DNA from: Sterolibacterium sp.
GTDB taxonomy: Bacteria > Pseudomonadota > Gammaproteobacteria > Burkholderiales > Rhodocyclaceae
Length of the DNA stretch: 34,374 bases
Direction of reading: 5' to 3'
NCBI GenBank assembly: GCA_018061005.1
Contig: JAGOVA010000027.1
Span: 1-34,374, forward strand
The notes beneath the pieces were generated by a model. The model saw only the letters and a program-made list of their open reading frames with translations, searched no databases and was not told the DNA's origin. How positions within the stretch are numbered: the first letter of the stretch is position 1; the number at the start of each line of letters is the position of its first letter. A program made the position numbers and the translations under genes. Below are positions 8,243 to 16,413 of the stretch, in pieces.

Positions 8243-8520
8243 TGACTGCGCGTGGCCTGACCTCGATCGTGCAGGAAAGCCAGCACTCGGTTGGAAAGTT
8301 CAAGCGCGTGGGCCATCCTGGCATCGTCTGCAGCACTCACAAAAACGTACCGGACGGATGCCATGATGTACTGTATCCAAGCCATCGCTGCATCGATGTG
8401 CGGCACGTCGACTCGAGTCTGCAAATCGGTCAGCGCGAACAACATCGCCAAGCGCAGCAACACCCGATTCCAGTTGGACAGGAAGTCGTCGAAGATGCGC
8501 CGGACGATGGCACCCGCCCG
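8158..8520 (-). pseudogene. C-terminal remnant of a DUF3987/YfjI-like replication (primase-helicase type) protein
   Basis: The minus-strand frame reads RRIFDDFLSNWNRVLLRLAM, continuing LFALTD...VDVPHIDAAMAWIQYIMASVRYVF...NRVLAFLHDRGQATRSQI. This resembles the C-terminal helical region of DUF3987 proteins found on plasmids, prophages and ICEs (typical pattern VLRLALLFALLD-x-HL-x-AL-x-YC-x-S-x-RYIFG). The expected N-terminal primase/helicase domains are absent. At about 8515 the frame gives way to an unrelated short protein, and at about 8240 it runs into the hicA remnant, so both ends are deletion junctions. It is evidence of a decayed mobile element. Confidence 0.55.
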
Positions 8521-8663
8521 AGGTCGCCAACGTGGCCCCAGTTGAGGGCATCGGGGTCGTGACCGAAGTGGTCGTCGGCAAGTTGCTGCAACCGTGCCAG
8601 TTTGGCGTGGATGGCGGTCGTGCGGTTAAGGTAGGCGTCAAGGGCGGTTTGTTGGGTGTTCAT
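8513..8663 (-). pseudogene. N-terminal remnant of a small conserved mobile-element protein
   Basis: From an ATG at 8663 the minus strand encodes MNTQQTALDAYLNRTTAIHA, continuing KLARLQQLADDHFGHDPDALNWGHVGDLGR. This resembles the start of small proteins of unknown function that accompany plasmid and ICE genes in betaproteobacteria. After GDLGR the frame degenerates into a Ser/Thr/Cys-rich tail that is only the out-of-frame reading of the DUF3987 remnant. The gene is cut short by the same deletion. No function can be assigned. Confidence 0.5.
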
Positions 8664-8819
8664 CGTGGGCTCCGTGGTTGATTAACGACACCGCCATTCA
8701 CGCGCTGCTTGATCAGAAAGCCAAGATCTAGTTCGGTCATTCGATCACAAAGTTCTGGCTGTAGTTGTGCCACATTGATACAATCAAGCACTTATGCCAA
8801 CCCAATCAGGTCACCCGAG

Positions 8820-9143
8820 ATGAAGCGTTGTGTTGTCGGTATCCGCCGCCCCGGTGAGCCGGAAGTCACAGCCAAGGGCAAGGATGCTCCCACGGTCTGG
8901 TTTCCGTCAATGGCCACGATGGCAGCCGTGCTGTCGGAGGACAACCGGGCGCTGTTACGCATCATCCGTGACGCCAAGCCCAAGACGTTGACCGAGCTGG
9001 CTGCACTGTCCGGTCGTCAGGTGCCGAACCTGTCGCGCACGCTGCGGATGATGGAGGGTTACGGGCTGGTGGCGTTGAAGAAAAACGTACGCGAAATCGA
9101 ACCTATCGCGCTGGCAACCAGTTTCAAGATCCTGATCGACTGA
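8820..9143 (+). CDS. HTH transcriptional regulator / putative antitoxin (MarR-like, HVO_A0114 type)
   Basis: From ATG 8820 the 107-residue product reads MKRCVVGIRRPGEPEVTAKG with KDAPTVWFPSMATMAAVLSE and then a winged-helix core, NRALLRIIRDAKPKTLTELAALSGRQVPNLSRTLRMMEGYGLVALKK. The pattern matches small DNA-binding proteins annotated as putative antitoxins or regulators, with the recognition helix around TELAALSGRQVPNLSRTL. It ends 11 bases before hsdR on the same strand, so the likely role is local control of the restriction operon, or it is a leftover of a toxin-antitoxin pair. A TACAAT sequence shortly upstream may be a -10 box. Longer in-frame starts (TTG at 8709) add non-conserved residues. 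Confidence 0.7.
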   Translation: MKRCVVGIRRPGEPEVTAKGKDAPTVWFPSMATMAAVLSEDNRALLRIIRDAKPKTLTELAALSGRQVPNLSRTLRMMEGYGLVALKKNVREIEPIALATSFKILID

Positions 9144-9154
9144 GGGACGACACG

Positions 9155-11572
9155 ATGAAGGGGGAGGCAATGCGAGATGGCGTGATCACCGAAGCGGATA
9201 CCTGCCGCGAATTCGTCACCCCACGATTGGTGGAGGCTGGCTGGGGAGCGACTCCGCATTCCATTGGCGAACAGCGCAGCTTCACCAATGGCCGCATCAT
9301 CGTGGCCGGTGGCAAGGTTCGCCGTGGTAAACAAAAGCGCGCCGATTACCTGCTGTACTACCGTCGAGACTATCCCCTTGCCGTGGTCGAAGCCAAGGAA
9401 ATCGGCCTACCTGCCGAAACCGGCGTACAGCAGGCACGCGAGTACGCGGAGATTCTCGGCCCCAAGTTTGCGTACGCCACCAACGGCCACCGCATCATCG
9501 AAATCGACTACACCACCGGCACCGAGCGCGAGGTGGATCGCTACGCCACGCCGGATGAGTTGTTTGCCCGGCTGACGGGAAGCACGCAGTTACCCAAGGA
9601 TTCATCGCCCCATCTGCTGGAGCCATTCAACCTCGTTTCTGGCAAGGTGCCGCGCTATTACCAGCAGATCGCGATCAATCGCGTCATTGAGGCCACCCTC
9701 CTTGGTCAGAAGCGAATTCTCGCCACACTGGCCACTGGCACCGGCAAGACCTGCGTGGCTTTCCAGATCTGCTGGAAGTTGTGGAACAGCCGCTGGAACC
9801 GAACAGGCGAACACCGCCGCCCCAAGATCCTTTTCCTGGCCGACCGCAACATTCTGGTCGATGACCCGATGGCGAAGATGTTCGCGCCCTTTGGCGATGC
9901 TCGGCACAAGATTGCGGGCGGCGACACCAGTCAGAGCCGGGATATGTACTTCGGCATTTATCAGGCGCTGACCACCGCCAGTTCAGATGTCTTCCGCCAG
10001 TACCGTCCAGATTTCTTCGATCTCATCATCATCGACGAATGCCATCGCGGTTCCAGCCGGGACGAAAGCGCATGGCGTGCGGTGTTGGATTATTTCGAAC
10101 CTGCCGTGCAGTTCGGCATGACCGCCACGCCGCTGCGCGAGGAATCGCGCGACAGCTACGAATACTTCGGAAATCCGGTCTACACCTACAGCCTGCGTCA
10201 AGGCATCGAGGACGGTTTCCTGGCACCGTATCGCGTGCATCGCGTCATCACTACGGTCGATGCCGCAGGCTGGCGGCCCAGCAAGGATGAGCTGGATCGG
10301 TATGGGCGTGAAGTGCCTGATGATGAATACCAGACCAAGGACTTCGAGCGTGTTGTGGCGCTTCGCTCACGCACACGAGCGATGGCCCGCCACCTGACCG
10401 ATCTGCTCAAAAGTACAGACCGCTTTGCCAAGACACTGGTGTTCTGCGTGGATCAAGAACACGCCGCCGAGATGCGACAGGAATTGATCAACCTGAATAG
10501 CGATCTGGTCAAGCAGTACCCCGACTATGTCTGCCGCGTCACCGCCGACGAGGGCGCGATTGGACTCACCCATCTGTCGCACTTTCAGGACGTGGACAAG
10601 CCCACGCCAGTCATCCTCACCACATCTCAATTGCTGACCACCGGCGTCGATGCTGAAATGGTCAAGAACGTGGTGCTGGCGCGTGTCGTGGGCTCACGCT
10701 CCGAATTCAAGCAGATCGTCGGTCGTGGCACCCGCTTGAAGGTGGATTATGGCAAGGAATACTTCAACATCATCGACTTCACCGGCACGGCCACGCGCCA
10801 CTTTGCCGACCCCGATTTCGATGGCGATCCTGCTCGTATCGAAGAAGTAACGGTCGATGAGTCGGGAGAGGTCGTCGAAACCGCCGCAGACGAAGTGACC
10901 GGCGTAGCAGAGCCCGAAGCAGAGTGTGTGGTCGAAACGGAACAGGGTGATGACACAAGCGGCAACGGCGAAATCATCACGGAACCACCGGCGGAACCGC
11001 GCAAGTTTTACATCGACGGCGGCGAGGTCGAAGTGATTGGCCATCTGGTCTATGACCTCGACACCGACGGCAAGAAGCTGCAGGTGGTCAAGTACACCGA
11101 ATACTCAGGCCGCGCCGTACGCACCCTCTACCCGACGCGCGAAGCACTGCAATCGGCATGGGTCAATCCCGACACTCGCGCCGAGGTACTACGCGAGCTG
11201 ACCGAGCGCGGCATCAGTTTTGAGGAACTGGCCGCCAGCAGCGAACAGCCCGACGCCGATCCGTTCGATCTGTTGTGCCATCTGGGTTGGAATGCGCCGC
11301 TGCTCACCCGCCGCCAGCGGGCGGAAGCTGCCAAACGTCAGGCTCAAGACCTGTTTGCCCAACATGGCGAGACCGCCCGTGAAATTCTGTCGCTGCTGCT
11401 CGACCGCTATGTCGAGCGCGGCATTTTGCAATTCAATGCGCTGTCCGAGCTGATGAAGGTGCAACCCTTCGACCGCTACGGCAGTCCTTCCGAAATCGCC
11501 ACCCGCCACTTCGGCGGCGTGCGCGGCATGAAGGACGCTGTATCCCGGCTGCAGACCGCGCTCTACCAATAA
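9155..11572 (+). CDS. hsdR: Type I restriction enzyme R subunit
   Basis: HsdR is the motor and nuclease subunit of the R2M2S complex; it translocates DNA and cuts unmodified targets. The 805-residue protein has an N-terminal PD-(D/E)XK nuclease domain (D64 in KRADYLLYY and E79-x-K81 in VVEAKE), superfamily 2 helicase motifs Walker A ATGTGKT (193-199), DECH (294-297) and TATP (323-326), the C-terminal helicase lobe with QIVGRGTRLKVDYGKEYF, an acidic linker (about 560-610), and a C-terminal region for M-subunit contact. The ATG at 9155 has GAGGGA upstream; ATG 9170 is an alternative with GGGGGAGG very close. hsdM follows after 15 bases. Confidence 0.95.
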   Translation: MKGEAMRDGVITEADTCREFVTPRLVEAGWGATPHSIGEQRSFTNGRIIVAGGKVRRGKQKRADYLLYYRRDYPLAVVEAKEIGLPAETGVQQAREYAEILGPKFAYATNGHRIIEIDYTTGTEREVDRYATPDELFARLTGSTQLPKDSSPHLLEPFNLVSGKVPRYYQQIAINRVIEATLLGQKRILATLATGTGKTCVAFQICWKLWNSRWNRTGEHRRPKILFLADRNILVDDPMAKMFAPFGDARHKIAGGDTSQSRDMYFGIYQALTTASSDVFRQYRPDFFDLIIIDECHRGSSRDESAWRAVLDYFEPAVQFGMTATPLREESRDSYEYFGNPVYTYSLRQGIEDGFLAPYRVHRVITTVDAAGWRPSKDELDRYGREVPDDEYQTKDFERVVALRSRTRAMARHLTDLLKSTDRFAKTLVFCVDQEHAAEMRQELINLNSDLVKQYPDYVCRVTADEGAIGLTHLSHFQDVDKPTPVILTTSQLLTTGVDAEMVKNVVLARVVGSRSEFKQIVGRGTRLKVDYGKEYFNIIDFTGTATRHFADPDFDGDPARIEEVTVDESGEVVETAADEVTGVAEPEAECVVETEQGDDTSGNGEIITEPPAEPRKFYIDGGEVEVIGHLVYDLDTDGKKLQVVKYTEYSGRAVRTLYPTREALQSAWVNPDTRAEVLRELTERGISFEELAASSEQPDADPFDLLCHLGWNAPLLTRRQRAEAAKRQAQDLFAQHGETAREILSLLLDRYVERGILQFNALSELMKVQPFDRYGSPSEIATRHFGGVRGMKDAVSRLQTALYQ

Positions 11573-11587
11573 CGAGAAACGCATCCC

Positions 11588-13429
11588 ATGGCCAAATCTG
11601 CCACCCAATCAGCAAAGACAGGCGAGAAAAAGACCCGCGCGCCACGCAAAGCAAAAACGCCGCTCACCACGCGTGAAAACCTGTCTGCGCTGATCGGCAC
11701 CGCCCGCAAGATCCTCCGCAAGGACAAGGGCCTCAACGGTGACGTGGACCGCCTGCCGCTGCTCACTTGGGTGATGTTCCTCAAATTTCTAGACGACCTC
11801 GAAATCGTGCACGAGGAAGAATCCGAGCTCGACGGAAAACGCTATCAGCCCATCATCGAGTCTCCCTATCGCTGGCGCGACTGGGCTGCTCGCGAAGATG
11901 GCATCACCGGCGATGAACTGCTGGCTTTCATTAGTCAGGAATTCACCGTGCGTGCCGATGGCAGTACGGGCAAAGGCCTGTTCGCCTATCTGCGTGGATT
12001 GGCAGGCGAAGGCGAAAAAGGCAGCCAGCGCGAAGTCATCGCCAACGTGTTCAAAGGCGTACAGAACCGCATGGTCAGCGGCTACCTGCTGCGCGACATC
12101 ATCAACAAGATCAACGGTATCCACTTCTCGGCCAGTGAAGAAATCCACACGCTTTCGCACCTGTACGAATCCATGCTGCGTGAAATGCGTGATGCCGCAG
12201 GAGACTCGGGTGAGTTCTACACGCCGAGACCGGTCGTGCGCTTCATGGTGCAGGTCACCGACCCGCGCCTGGGTGAAACAGTATTGGACCCCGCATGCGG
12301 CACCGGCGGCTTTCTGGTCGAAGCCTATGACCACATCGCCCCACAGGTGAGTTCGCCCGATCAGCGGCGCAACTTGCAACGCGACACACTCTACGGTCAG
12401 GAAGCCAAGCCACTGCCCTACATGCTGGCGCAGATGAACCTGTTGCTGCACGGGCTGGAAGCCCCGCAAATCGCCTACGGCAACACGCTGGATCGACGGA
12501 TCAACGAGATCGGCCACAGCGAGCGCGTGGACGTCATCCTCACCAACCCGCCCTTTGGCGGTGAAGAAGAAGTCGGCATCAAGGCCAACTTCCCACCCAA
12601 TATGCAGACGGCGGAAACCGCGCTGCTGTTCCTGCAGTACATCATGCGCAAGCTGCGCGTGGCCGGTGCGCCGGTGCCCGGTGGCAAGCCGACTGCACGC
12701 GGTGGCCGCGCCGCCGTGGTCGTGCCCAATGGCACCCTGTTTGGCGATGGCATCAGCGCCGTCATCAAGCAGGAAATGCTCAAGGAGTTCAAACTCCACA
12801 CCATCGTGCGTTTGCCGCAAGGCGTGTTCGCGCCTTACACCGACATTCCGGCCAACCTGCTGTTCTTCGAGCGCGGTGGCCCGACCGACACCATCTGGTA
12901 TTACGAACTGCCACTGCCCGAAGGCCGCAAGAAATACAGCAAAACCGCGCCCCTGCAGTTTGAGGAATTCGCGCAAGCAACAGCGTGGTGGAACAACCGG
13001 GAGGAAGGCCCGCAGGCCTGGCAGGTGGATTTCGCGGCCAAACGTGCTGCCGCCGTTGAAGCCGCCACGCCGCACTGGCAGCGTGCCGAAGCCGAACGCA
13101 ATGCCGCCATCGCCTTGGGCAAACCCATTCGGGAATTGGAGCAGGCCATTCAGGCTGCCGCCAACGGCCAAAAAACTGAGCTGCAAGACCGCTTGAAGGC
13201 GCTCAAGACTGAGCAGGCCGCCCACGAGCAGGCCGCCAAGGTTGCGCAGTCCGAGGGCGATGCACTGTACTGGCCGATCTTCAATCTGGATCTGAAAAAT
13301 CCGAACGCCAAGGCCGGGCTTGAGCATGCCGACCCGAAAGACCTGATCGCCGCCATGCGCAGCCACGAGGCTGAAGTCATGCGCCTCTTGGGTGAAATTG
13401 AAGCCTTGGTGGCCGAGGTACAGGCATGA
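11588..13429 (+). CDS. hsdM: Type I restriction enzyme M subunit (N6-adenine methyltransferase)
   Basis: HsdM methylates adenine within the bipartite site chosen by HsdS and is required for both modification and restriction. The 613-residue protein has a basic N-terminal tail, the HsdM N-terminal helical domain (about 28-170), GEFYTPRPV (208-216), SAM-binding motif I DPACGTGGF (234-242), catalytic motif IV NPPFGG (320-325), and a C-terminal coiled-coil stretch rich in Ala, Glu and Gln (about 480-560). It is longer than the classical 520-residue HsdM because of this C-terminal extension. Its stop overlaps the next gene by 4 bases (ATGA). It looks intact. Confidence 0.96.
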   Translation: MAKSATQSAKTGEKKTRAPRKAKTPLTTRENLSALIGTARKILRKDKGLNGDVDRLPLLTWVMFLKFLDDLEIVHEEESELDGKRYQPIIESPYRWRDWAAREDGITGDELLAFISQEFTVRADGSTGKGLFAYLRGLAGEGEKGSQREVIANVFKGVQNRMVSGYLLRDIINKINGIHFSASEEIHTLSHLYESMLREMRDAAGDSGEFYTPRPVVRFMVQVTDPRLGETVLDPACGTGGFLVEAYDHIAPQVSSPDQRRNLQRDTLYGQEAKPLPYMLAQMNLLLHGLEAPQIAYGNTLDRRINEIGHSERVDVILTNPPFGGEEEVGIKANFPPNMQTAETALLFLQYIMRKLRVAGAPVPGGKPTARGGRAAVVVPNGTLFGDGISAVIKQEMLKEFKLHTIVRLPQGVFAPYTDIPANLLFFERGGPTDTIWYYELPLPEGRKKYSKTAPLQFEEFAQATAWWNNREEGPQAWQVDFAAKRAAAVEAATPHWQRAEAERNAAIALGKPIRELEQAIQAAANGQKTELQDRLKALKTEQAAHEQAAKVAQSEGDALYWPIFNLDLKNPNAKAGLEHADPKDLIAAMRSHEAEVMRLLGEIEALVAEVQA

Positions 13430-14619
13430 CCGACCGCAGCACGCCAGTCCTGCCGGATCAGGCTGATTACGCCTCCGTTCACACCGACATCGTCGCTCTG
13501 CTGGAATCGGCTCGCCGCGCCGCCGCACGCAGCGTCAATGCCCTGATGACCGCCAGCTACTGGGAAATTGGCCGCCGCATTGTCGAGTTTGAACAGGGCG
13601 GGCAGGAACGGGCCGAATACGGTGAGGCCTTGCTGCTGCGCCTTGCTACTGACCTGTCTGCTCGTTTTGGCTCAGGGTTCAGCAGGCGTAATTTGCAGCA
13701 AATGCGTTTGTTCTACCTGGCTTGGCCGCCGGAAAAGATTTGGCAGACACCGTCTGCCAAATCTCCCAGCCCCCAAATTCGCCAGACACCGTCTAGCGAA
13801 TCTTCCGGCGCACCCATTTCCGAGACACTGTCTCGGAAATCCCCGGATCTACCCACCCTGGCCCAAGCCTTCCCACTGCCTTGGTCGGCCTACGTGCGCC
13901 TGCTCTCGGTCAAAAACCCGCAGGCCCGTGCTTTCTACGAAACCGAAACGCTGCGTTGCGGCTGGTCGGTGCGCCAGCTCGACCGGCAGGTGAACAGCCA
14001 GTTTTACGAACGCATCGCACTCTCGCACAACAAGGCGGCGATGCTGGAAAAGGGTGAAGCGGCTGAGCCCGGTGACACCATCACGCCCGAGCAGGCCATC
14101 AAAGACCCCTTCGTGCTGGAGTTCCTCAATCTCAAGGACGAGTATTCCGAATCCGACCTTGAGGACGCGCTGATCCAGCACCTCGCCGACTTCCTGCTGG
14201 AGCTGGGCGACGACTTCGCTTTCGTGGGCCGCCAGCGTCGCCTGCGGCTGGACGACAACTGGTTTCGCATCGATCTGCTGTTCTTTCACCGCAGCTTGAA
14301 GTGCCTGCTGGTCATCGATCTCAAAGTTGGCCAGTTCAGTTATGCCGATGCCGGGCAGATGCACATGTACCTCAATTACGCCCGCCAGCACTGGATGAAG
14401 CCCGGCGAAAACCCGCCCATCGGGCTGATCCTGTGCGCAGGTAAAGGCAGCAACGAAGCACATTACACGCTTGAAGGTTTGTCCAACAAAGTGCTGACGG
14501 CTGAATACCGGACGGCGCTGCCGGATGAAAAATTGCTGGCCGAGGAATTGGAAAAAACGCGGCGCGAGCTGGAAGCGCGGCGGATTGCGCACGGTGGTGA
14601 TGCGGAGGGCGGCGTATGA
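13426..14619 (+). CDS. DUF1016 (YhcG-type) PD-(D/E)XK nuclease embedded in the hsd operon
   Basis: The 397-residue protein belongs to the DUF1016/YhcG family, often found within restriction loci. The N-terminal domain (about 15-100; SYWEIGRRIVEFEQGGQERAEYG and FGSGFSRRNLQQMRLFY) is DNA-binding-like. The C-terminal PDDEXK nuclease domain holds FRIDLLFFHRSLKCLLVIDLK, with D283 and D298-x-K300 as probable catalytic residues. Between them, residues 104-142 form three 13-residue repeats, I-x-[QE]-T-[PL]-S-x-[KE]-S, encoded by palindromic DNA. The family alignment resumes at FPLPWSAYVRLLSVKNPQARAFYE. ATGA overlaps join it to hsdM and hsdS, so it is co-translated. Its biochemical role is not established from sequence; auxiliary defence nuclease is the best inference. 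Confidence 0.88.
   Translation: MTDRSTPVLPDQADYASVHTDIVALLESARRAAARSVNALMTASYWEIGRRIVEFEQGGQERAEYGEALLLRLATDLSARFGSGFSRRNLQQMRLFYLAWPPEKIWQTPSAKSPSPQIRQTPSSESSGAPISETLSRKSPDLPTLAQAFPLPWSAYVRLLSVKNPQARAFYETETLRCGWSVRQLDRQVNSQFYERIALSHNKAAMLEKGEAAEPGDTITPEQAIKDPFVLEFLNLKDEYSESDLEDALIQHLADFLLELGDDFAFVGRQRRLRLDDNWFRIDLLFFHRSLKCLLVIDLKVGQFSYADAGQMHMYLNYARQHWMKPGENPPIGLILCAGKGSNEAHYTLEGLSNKVLTAEYRTALPDEKLLAEELEKTRRELEARRIAHGGDAEGGV
13736..13840 (+). repeat. Three tandem covarying hairpins inside the DUF1016 gene (39-bp period)
   Basis: Hairpin 1 has arms AGATTTGGCAGAC (13736-13748) and GTCTGCCAAATCT (13752-13764), a perfect 13-bp stem. Hairpin 2 has 11-base arms at 13777-13787 and 13791-13801 with one mismatch (83/95). 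Hairpin 3 has arms ATTTCCGAGAC (13816-13826) and GTCTCGGAAAT (13830-13840), perfect over 11 bp. All loops are three bases (ACC, ACC, ACT). Centres at 13750, 13789 and 13828 are exactly 39 bases apart. The core AGACACYGTCT is constant, while the outer arms change between copies with matching changes on the other side. The spacers (12 and 14 bases) are not conserved. All copies are read in the same frame. Confidence 0.92.
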
Positions 14620-15764
14620 AGGCGTGGCCCAAAGTCGCCCTCGGCAAATTGCTCCAGCGTTCCGATGAATCTGCAGTGATCGATCCTGCGGCCGAGTACC
14701 ACGAAGTCACCATCAAGCTGTGGGGCAAAGGGGTCATCTGCCGGGGCAAGGTTTCGGGCAGCGATGTCGTGTCGGTGCGACGTGTTGTGCGCGCCAACCA
14801 GCTGATCCTTTCCAAAATCGACGCGCGTAACGGCGCGATTGGTTTGGTGCCGCCAGAACTTGACGGCGCCATCGTCAGCAACGATTTCCCCTCATTCGAA
14901 TTTCGTGACCCAGACCAGTGCAACGCGGCATTCATGGGCTGGTTGGTGCGGTCATCGCCCTTCGTGGAGCTGTGCAAGGCTGCCAGTGAAGGCACCACCA
15001 ACCGCGTGCGCATCAAGGAAGATCGCTTTCTCGATCAGCAGATTGCGCTTCCGCCGCTGACCGAACAACAAACCCTCGTCACCCGTCTCGACGCACTGGC
15101 CGAGAAAGTCCGGCAGGTCGAAGCGCATCTGGATGCCGTCGAGCGCGACGCCGAACACCTGTTGGCACTGCGCTTCCGCGATGCCATTGCCGATGCGCCA
15201 CTGCGACTGATGGCTGAGATCGCCCCGCTTGTACGTCGGGAGCAATCCATTGACCTGAATGGCAGCTATCCAGAGCTAGGCATCCGCTCCTTCGGCAAAG
15301 GGACCTTCCACAAGCCGCCACTGTCTGGCGGCGACGTCGGAACCAAGCGTCTGTACAGCATCGAACCCGGTGACCTGTTGTTTTCCAACGTTTTTGCATG
15401 GGAGGGTGCGATTGCCATTGCTCAGCCTGAGGATGCGGGTCGCTTCGGTTCTCACCGCTTCATTACCTGCCAAGCCAACCCGGAGCTGACGACTGCCGCG
15501 TTCCTGCGCTACTATTTCTTGACCGATGAGGGAATGCTAAAGATCGGCGAGGCATCGCCAGGCGGAGCTGGGCGCAACCGGACCTTGGGCCTGGAAAAGC
15601 TGATGGCCATAGAGGTGCCAATGCCCTCGCTGGCGGTACAGCAAACCTTCGACCGTCTGCAAGCCGAAATCGCCGCCCTCAAGGCCAAACACACCGCCAT
15701 CCGCGAAGCCAATGCCGCACTGCTGCCCGCGACGCTGGAACGGGTGTTTACCGGAGAGCATTGA
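14616..15764 (+). CDS. hsdS: Type I restriction enzyme specificity subunit
   Basis: HsdS recognises the two halves of the bipartite DNA target. The 382-residue protein has the standard two-repeat plan: target-recognition domain 1 (about 1-140, starting WPKVALGKLLQ), a central conserved helix (LPPLTEQQTLVTRLDALAEK and onward, about 145-190), target-recognition domain 2 (about 195-335, including GDLLFSNVFAWEGAIAIA and GSHRFITCQ), and a C-terminal conserved helix (VPMPSLAVQQTFDRLQAEIA and onward). It starts within the DUF1016 stop (ATGA) and its own stop abuts the GTG start of the SIR2 gene. It appears intact; the specificity cannot be predicted by eye. Confidence 0.93.
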   Translation: MKAWPKVALGKLLQRSDESAVIDPAAEYHEVTIKLWGKGVICRGKVSGSDVVSVRRVVRANQLILSKIDARNGAIGLVPPELDGAIVSNDFPSFEFRDPDQCNAAFMGWLVRSSPFVELCKAASEGTTNRVRIKEDRFLDQQIALPPLTEQQTLVTRLDALAEKVRQVEAHLDAVERDAEHLLALRFRDAIADAPLRLMAEIAPLVRREQSIDLNGSYPELGIRSFGKGTFHKPPLSGGDVGTKRLYSIEPGDLLFSNVFAWEGAIAIAQPEDAGRFGSHRFITCQANPELTTAAFLRYYFLTDEGMLKIGEASPGGAGRNRTLGLEKLMAIEVPMPSLAVQQTFDRLQAEIAALKAKHTAIREANAALLPATLERVFTGEH

Positions 15765-16331
15765 GTGCAGTTCGTCACCCACGGCCCCGATATCCCGGAT
15801 GCGCTTTTGCAGGCGCATGAGGAAGGCCGCGTGGTGTTTTTCTGTGGGGCAGGCATTTCCTACCCCGCTGGCTTGCCCGGTTTCAAGGGGTTGGTAGACG
15901 AGATCTACCGGCTAAACGGCACCGCTCGCAAAGACATCGAGCACGAGGCGTACAAGGCGGAGCGGTACGACGCCACCTTGGACCTGCTGGAGCACCGCCT
16001 GCCTGGTCAACGCCTTGCCATGCGCCGGGTGCTTGCCGAGGCGCTGAAGCCCAAACTGCGCCGCAAGGGTGCTACCGACACGCATGCCGCGCTGCTGCGG
16101 CTGGCGCGCAGCCGCGAGGGCGCGCTACGGCTGGTCACCACCAACTTCGACCGCATCTTCCATGTGGCGGCCAAACGCACAGGCCACACGTTCCAAGACT
16201 ACGCAGCCCCGATGCTGCCGATTCCAAAGAACAGCCGTTGGAACGGACTGGTCTACCTGCACGGCTTCCCGAAGACGTGGAATGTGATGTTGTGTGCAGC
16301 TCCCCGCAGCAACCCGCAGAGGTGCTCATAA
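15765..16331 (+). pseudogene. SIR2-family NADase-like defence protein, C-terminally truncated
   Basis: The GTG at 15765 directly follows the hsdS TGA. The product begins like SIR2-domain effectors that deplete NAD during phage infection: VVFFCGAGISYPAGLPGFKG (GAG at 28-30), then VTTNFDRIF (TNFD at 126-129), and GLVYLHG with the HG at 166-167. Right after YLHGFP the homology ends in an unrelated tail, TWNVMLCAAPRSNPQRCS. Family members continue for hundreds of residues, so the rest of the NADase domain and any sensor domain are missing. Loss of the C-terminal part of the Rossmann-like fold probably inactivates it. The position suggests it was the last gene of the composite restriction operon before a deletion. 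Confidence 0.78.
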
Positions 16332-16380
16332 GCTCGGGAGGCCAGTCTGCACATGGTCAGCCGTCCGCCACCAAAACCCA

Positions 16381-16413
16381 AAATCCCAACCCTTATCGGT
16401 TGGGATTTTTTTT
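16381..16413 (+). terminator. Rho-independent terminator of the hsd/SIR2 operon
   Basis: The stem is AATCCCAACC (16382-16391) paired with GGTTGGGATT (16398-16407) around the loop CTTATC, extended by further A-T pairs, and followed by a run of eight T residues ending at 16413. The stem is perfect. It lies about 50 bases after the truncated SIR2 frame on the same strand. Confidence 0.92.

Noticed and set aside
8686-8728. A plus-strand protein-like tail INDTAIHALLDQKAKI ending at TAG
   Set aside because: It has a plausible C-terminal look but is too short to assign to a family, and no upstream continuation is supported.
11789-13528. A 579-codon open frame on the minus strand
   Set aside because: It is entirely antisense to hsdM, whose motifs are unmistakable. 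Its His/Gln/Phe/Leu-rich composition is typical of a shadow of a GC-rich gene.
13736-13840. The hairpin array as a mini CRISPR
   Set aside because: Spacers are only 12-14 bases, the repeats are not identical, and the array is in frame inside a conserved gene. It is not a CRISPR array.
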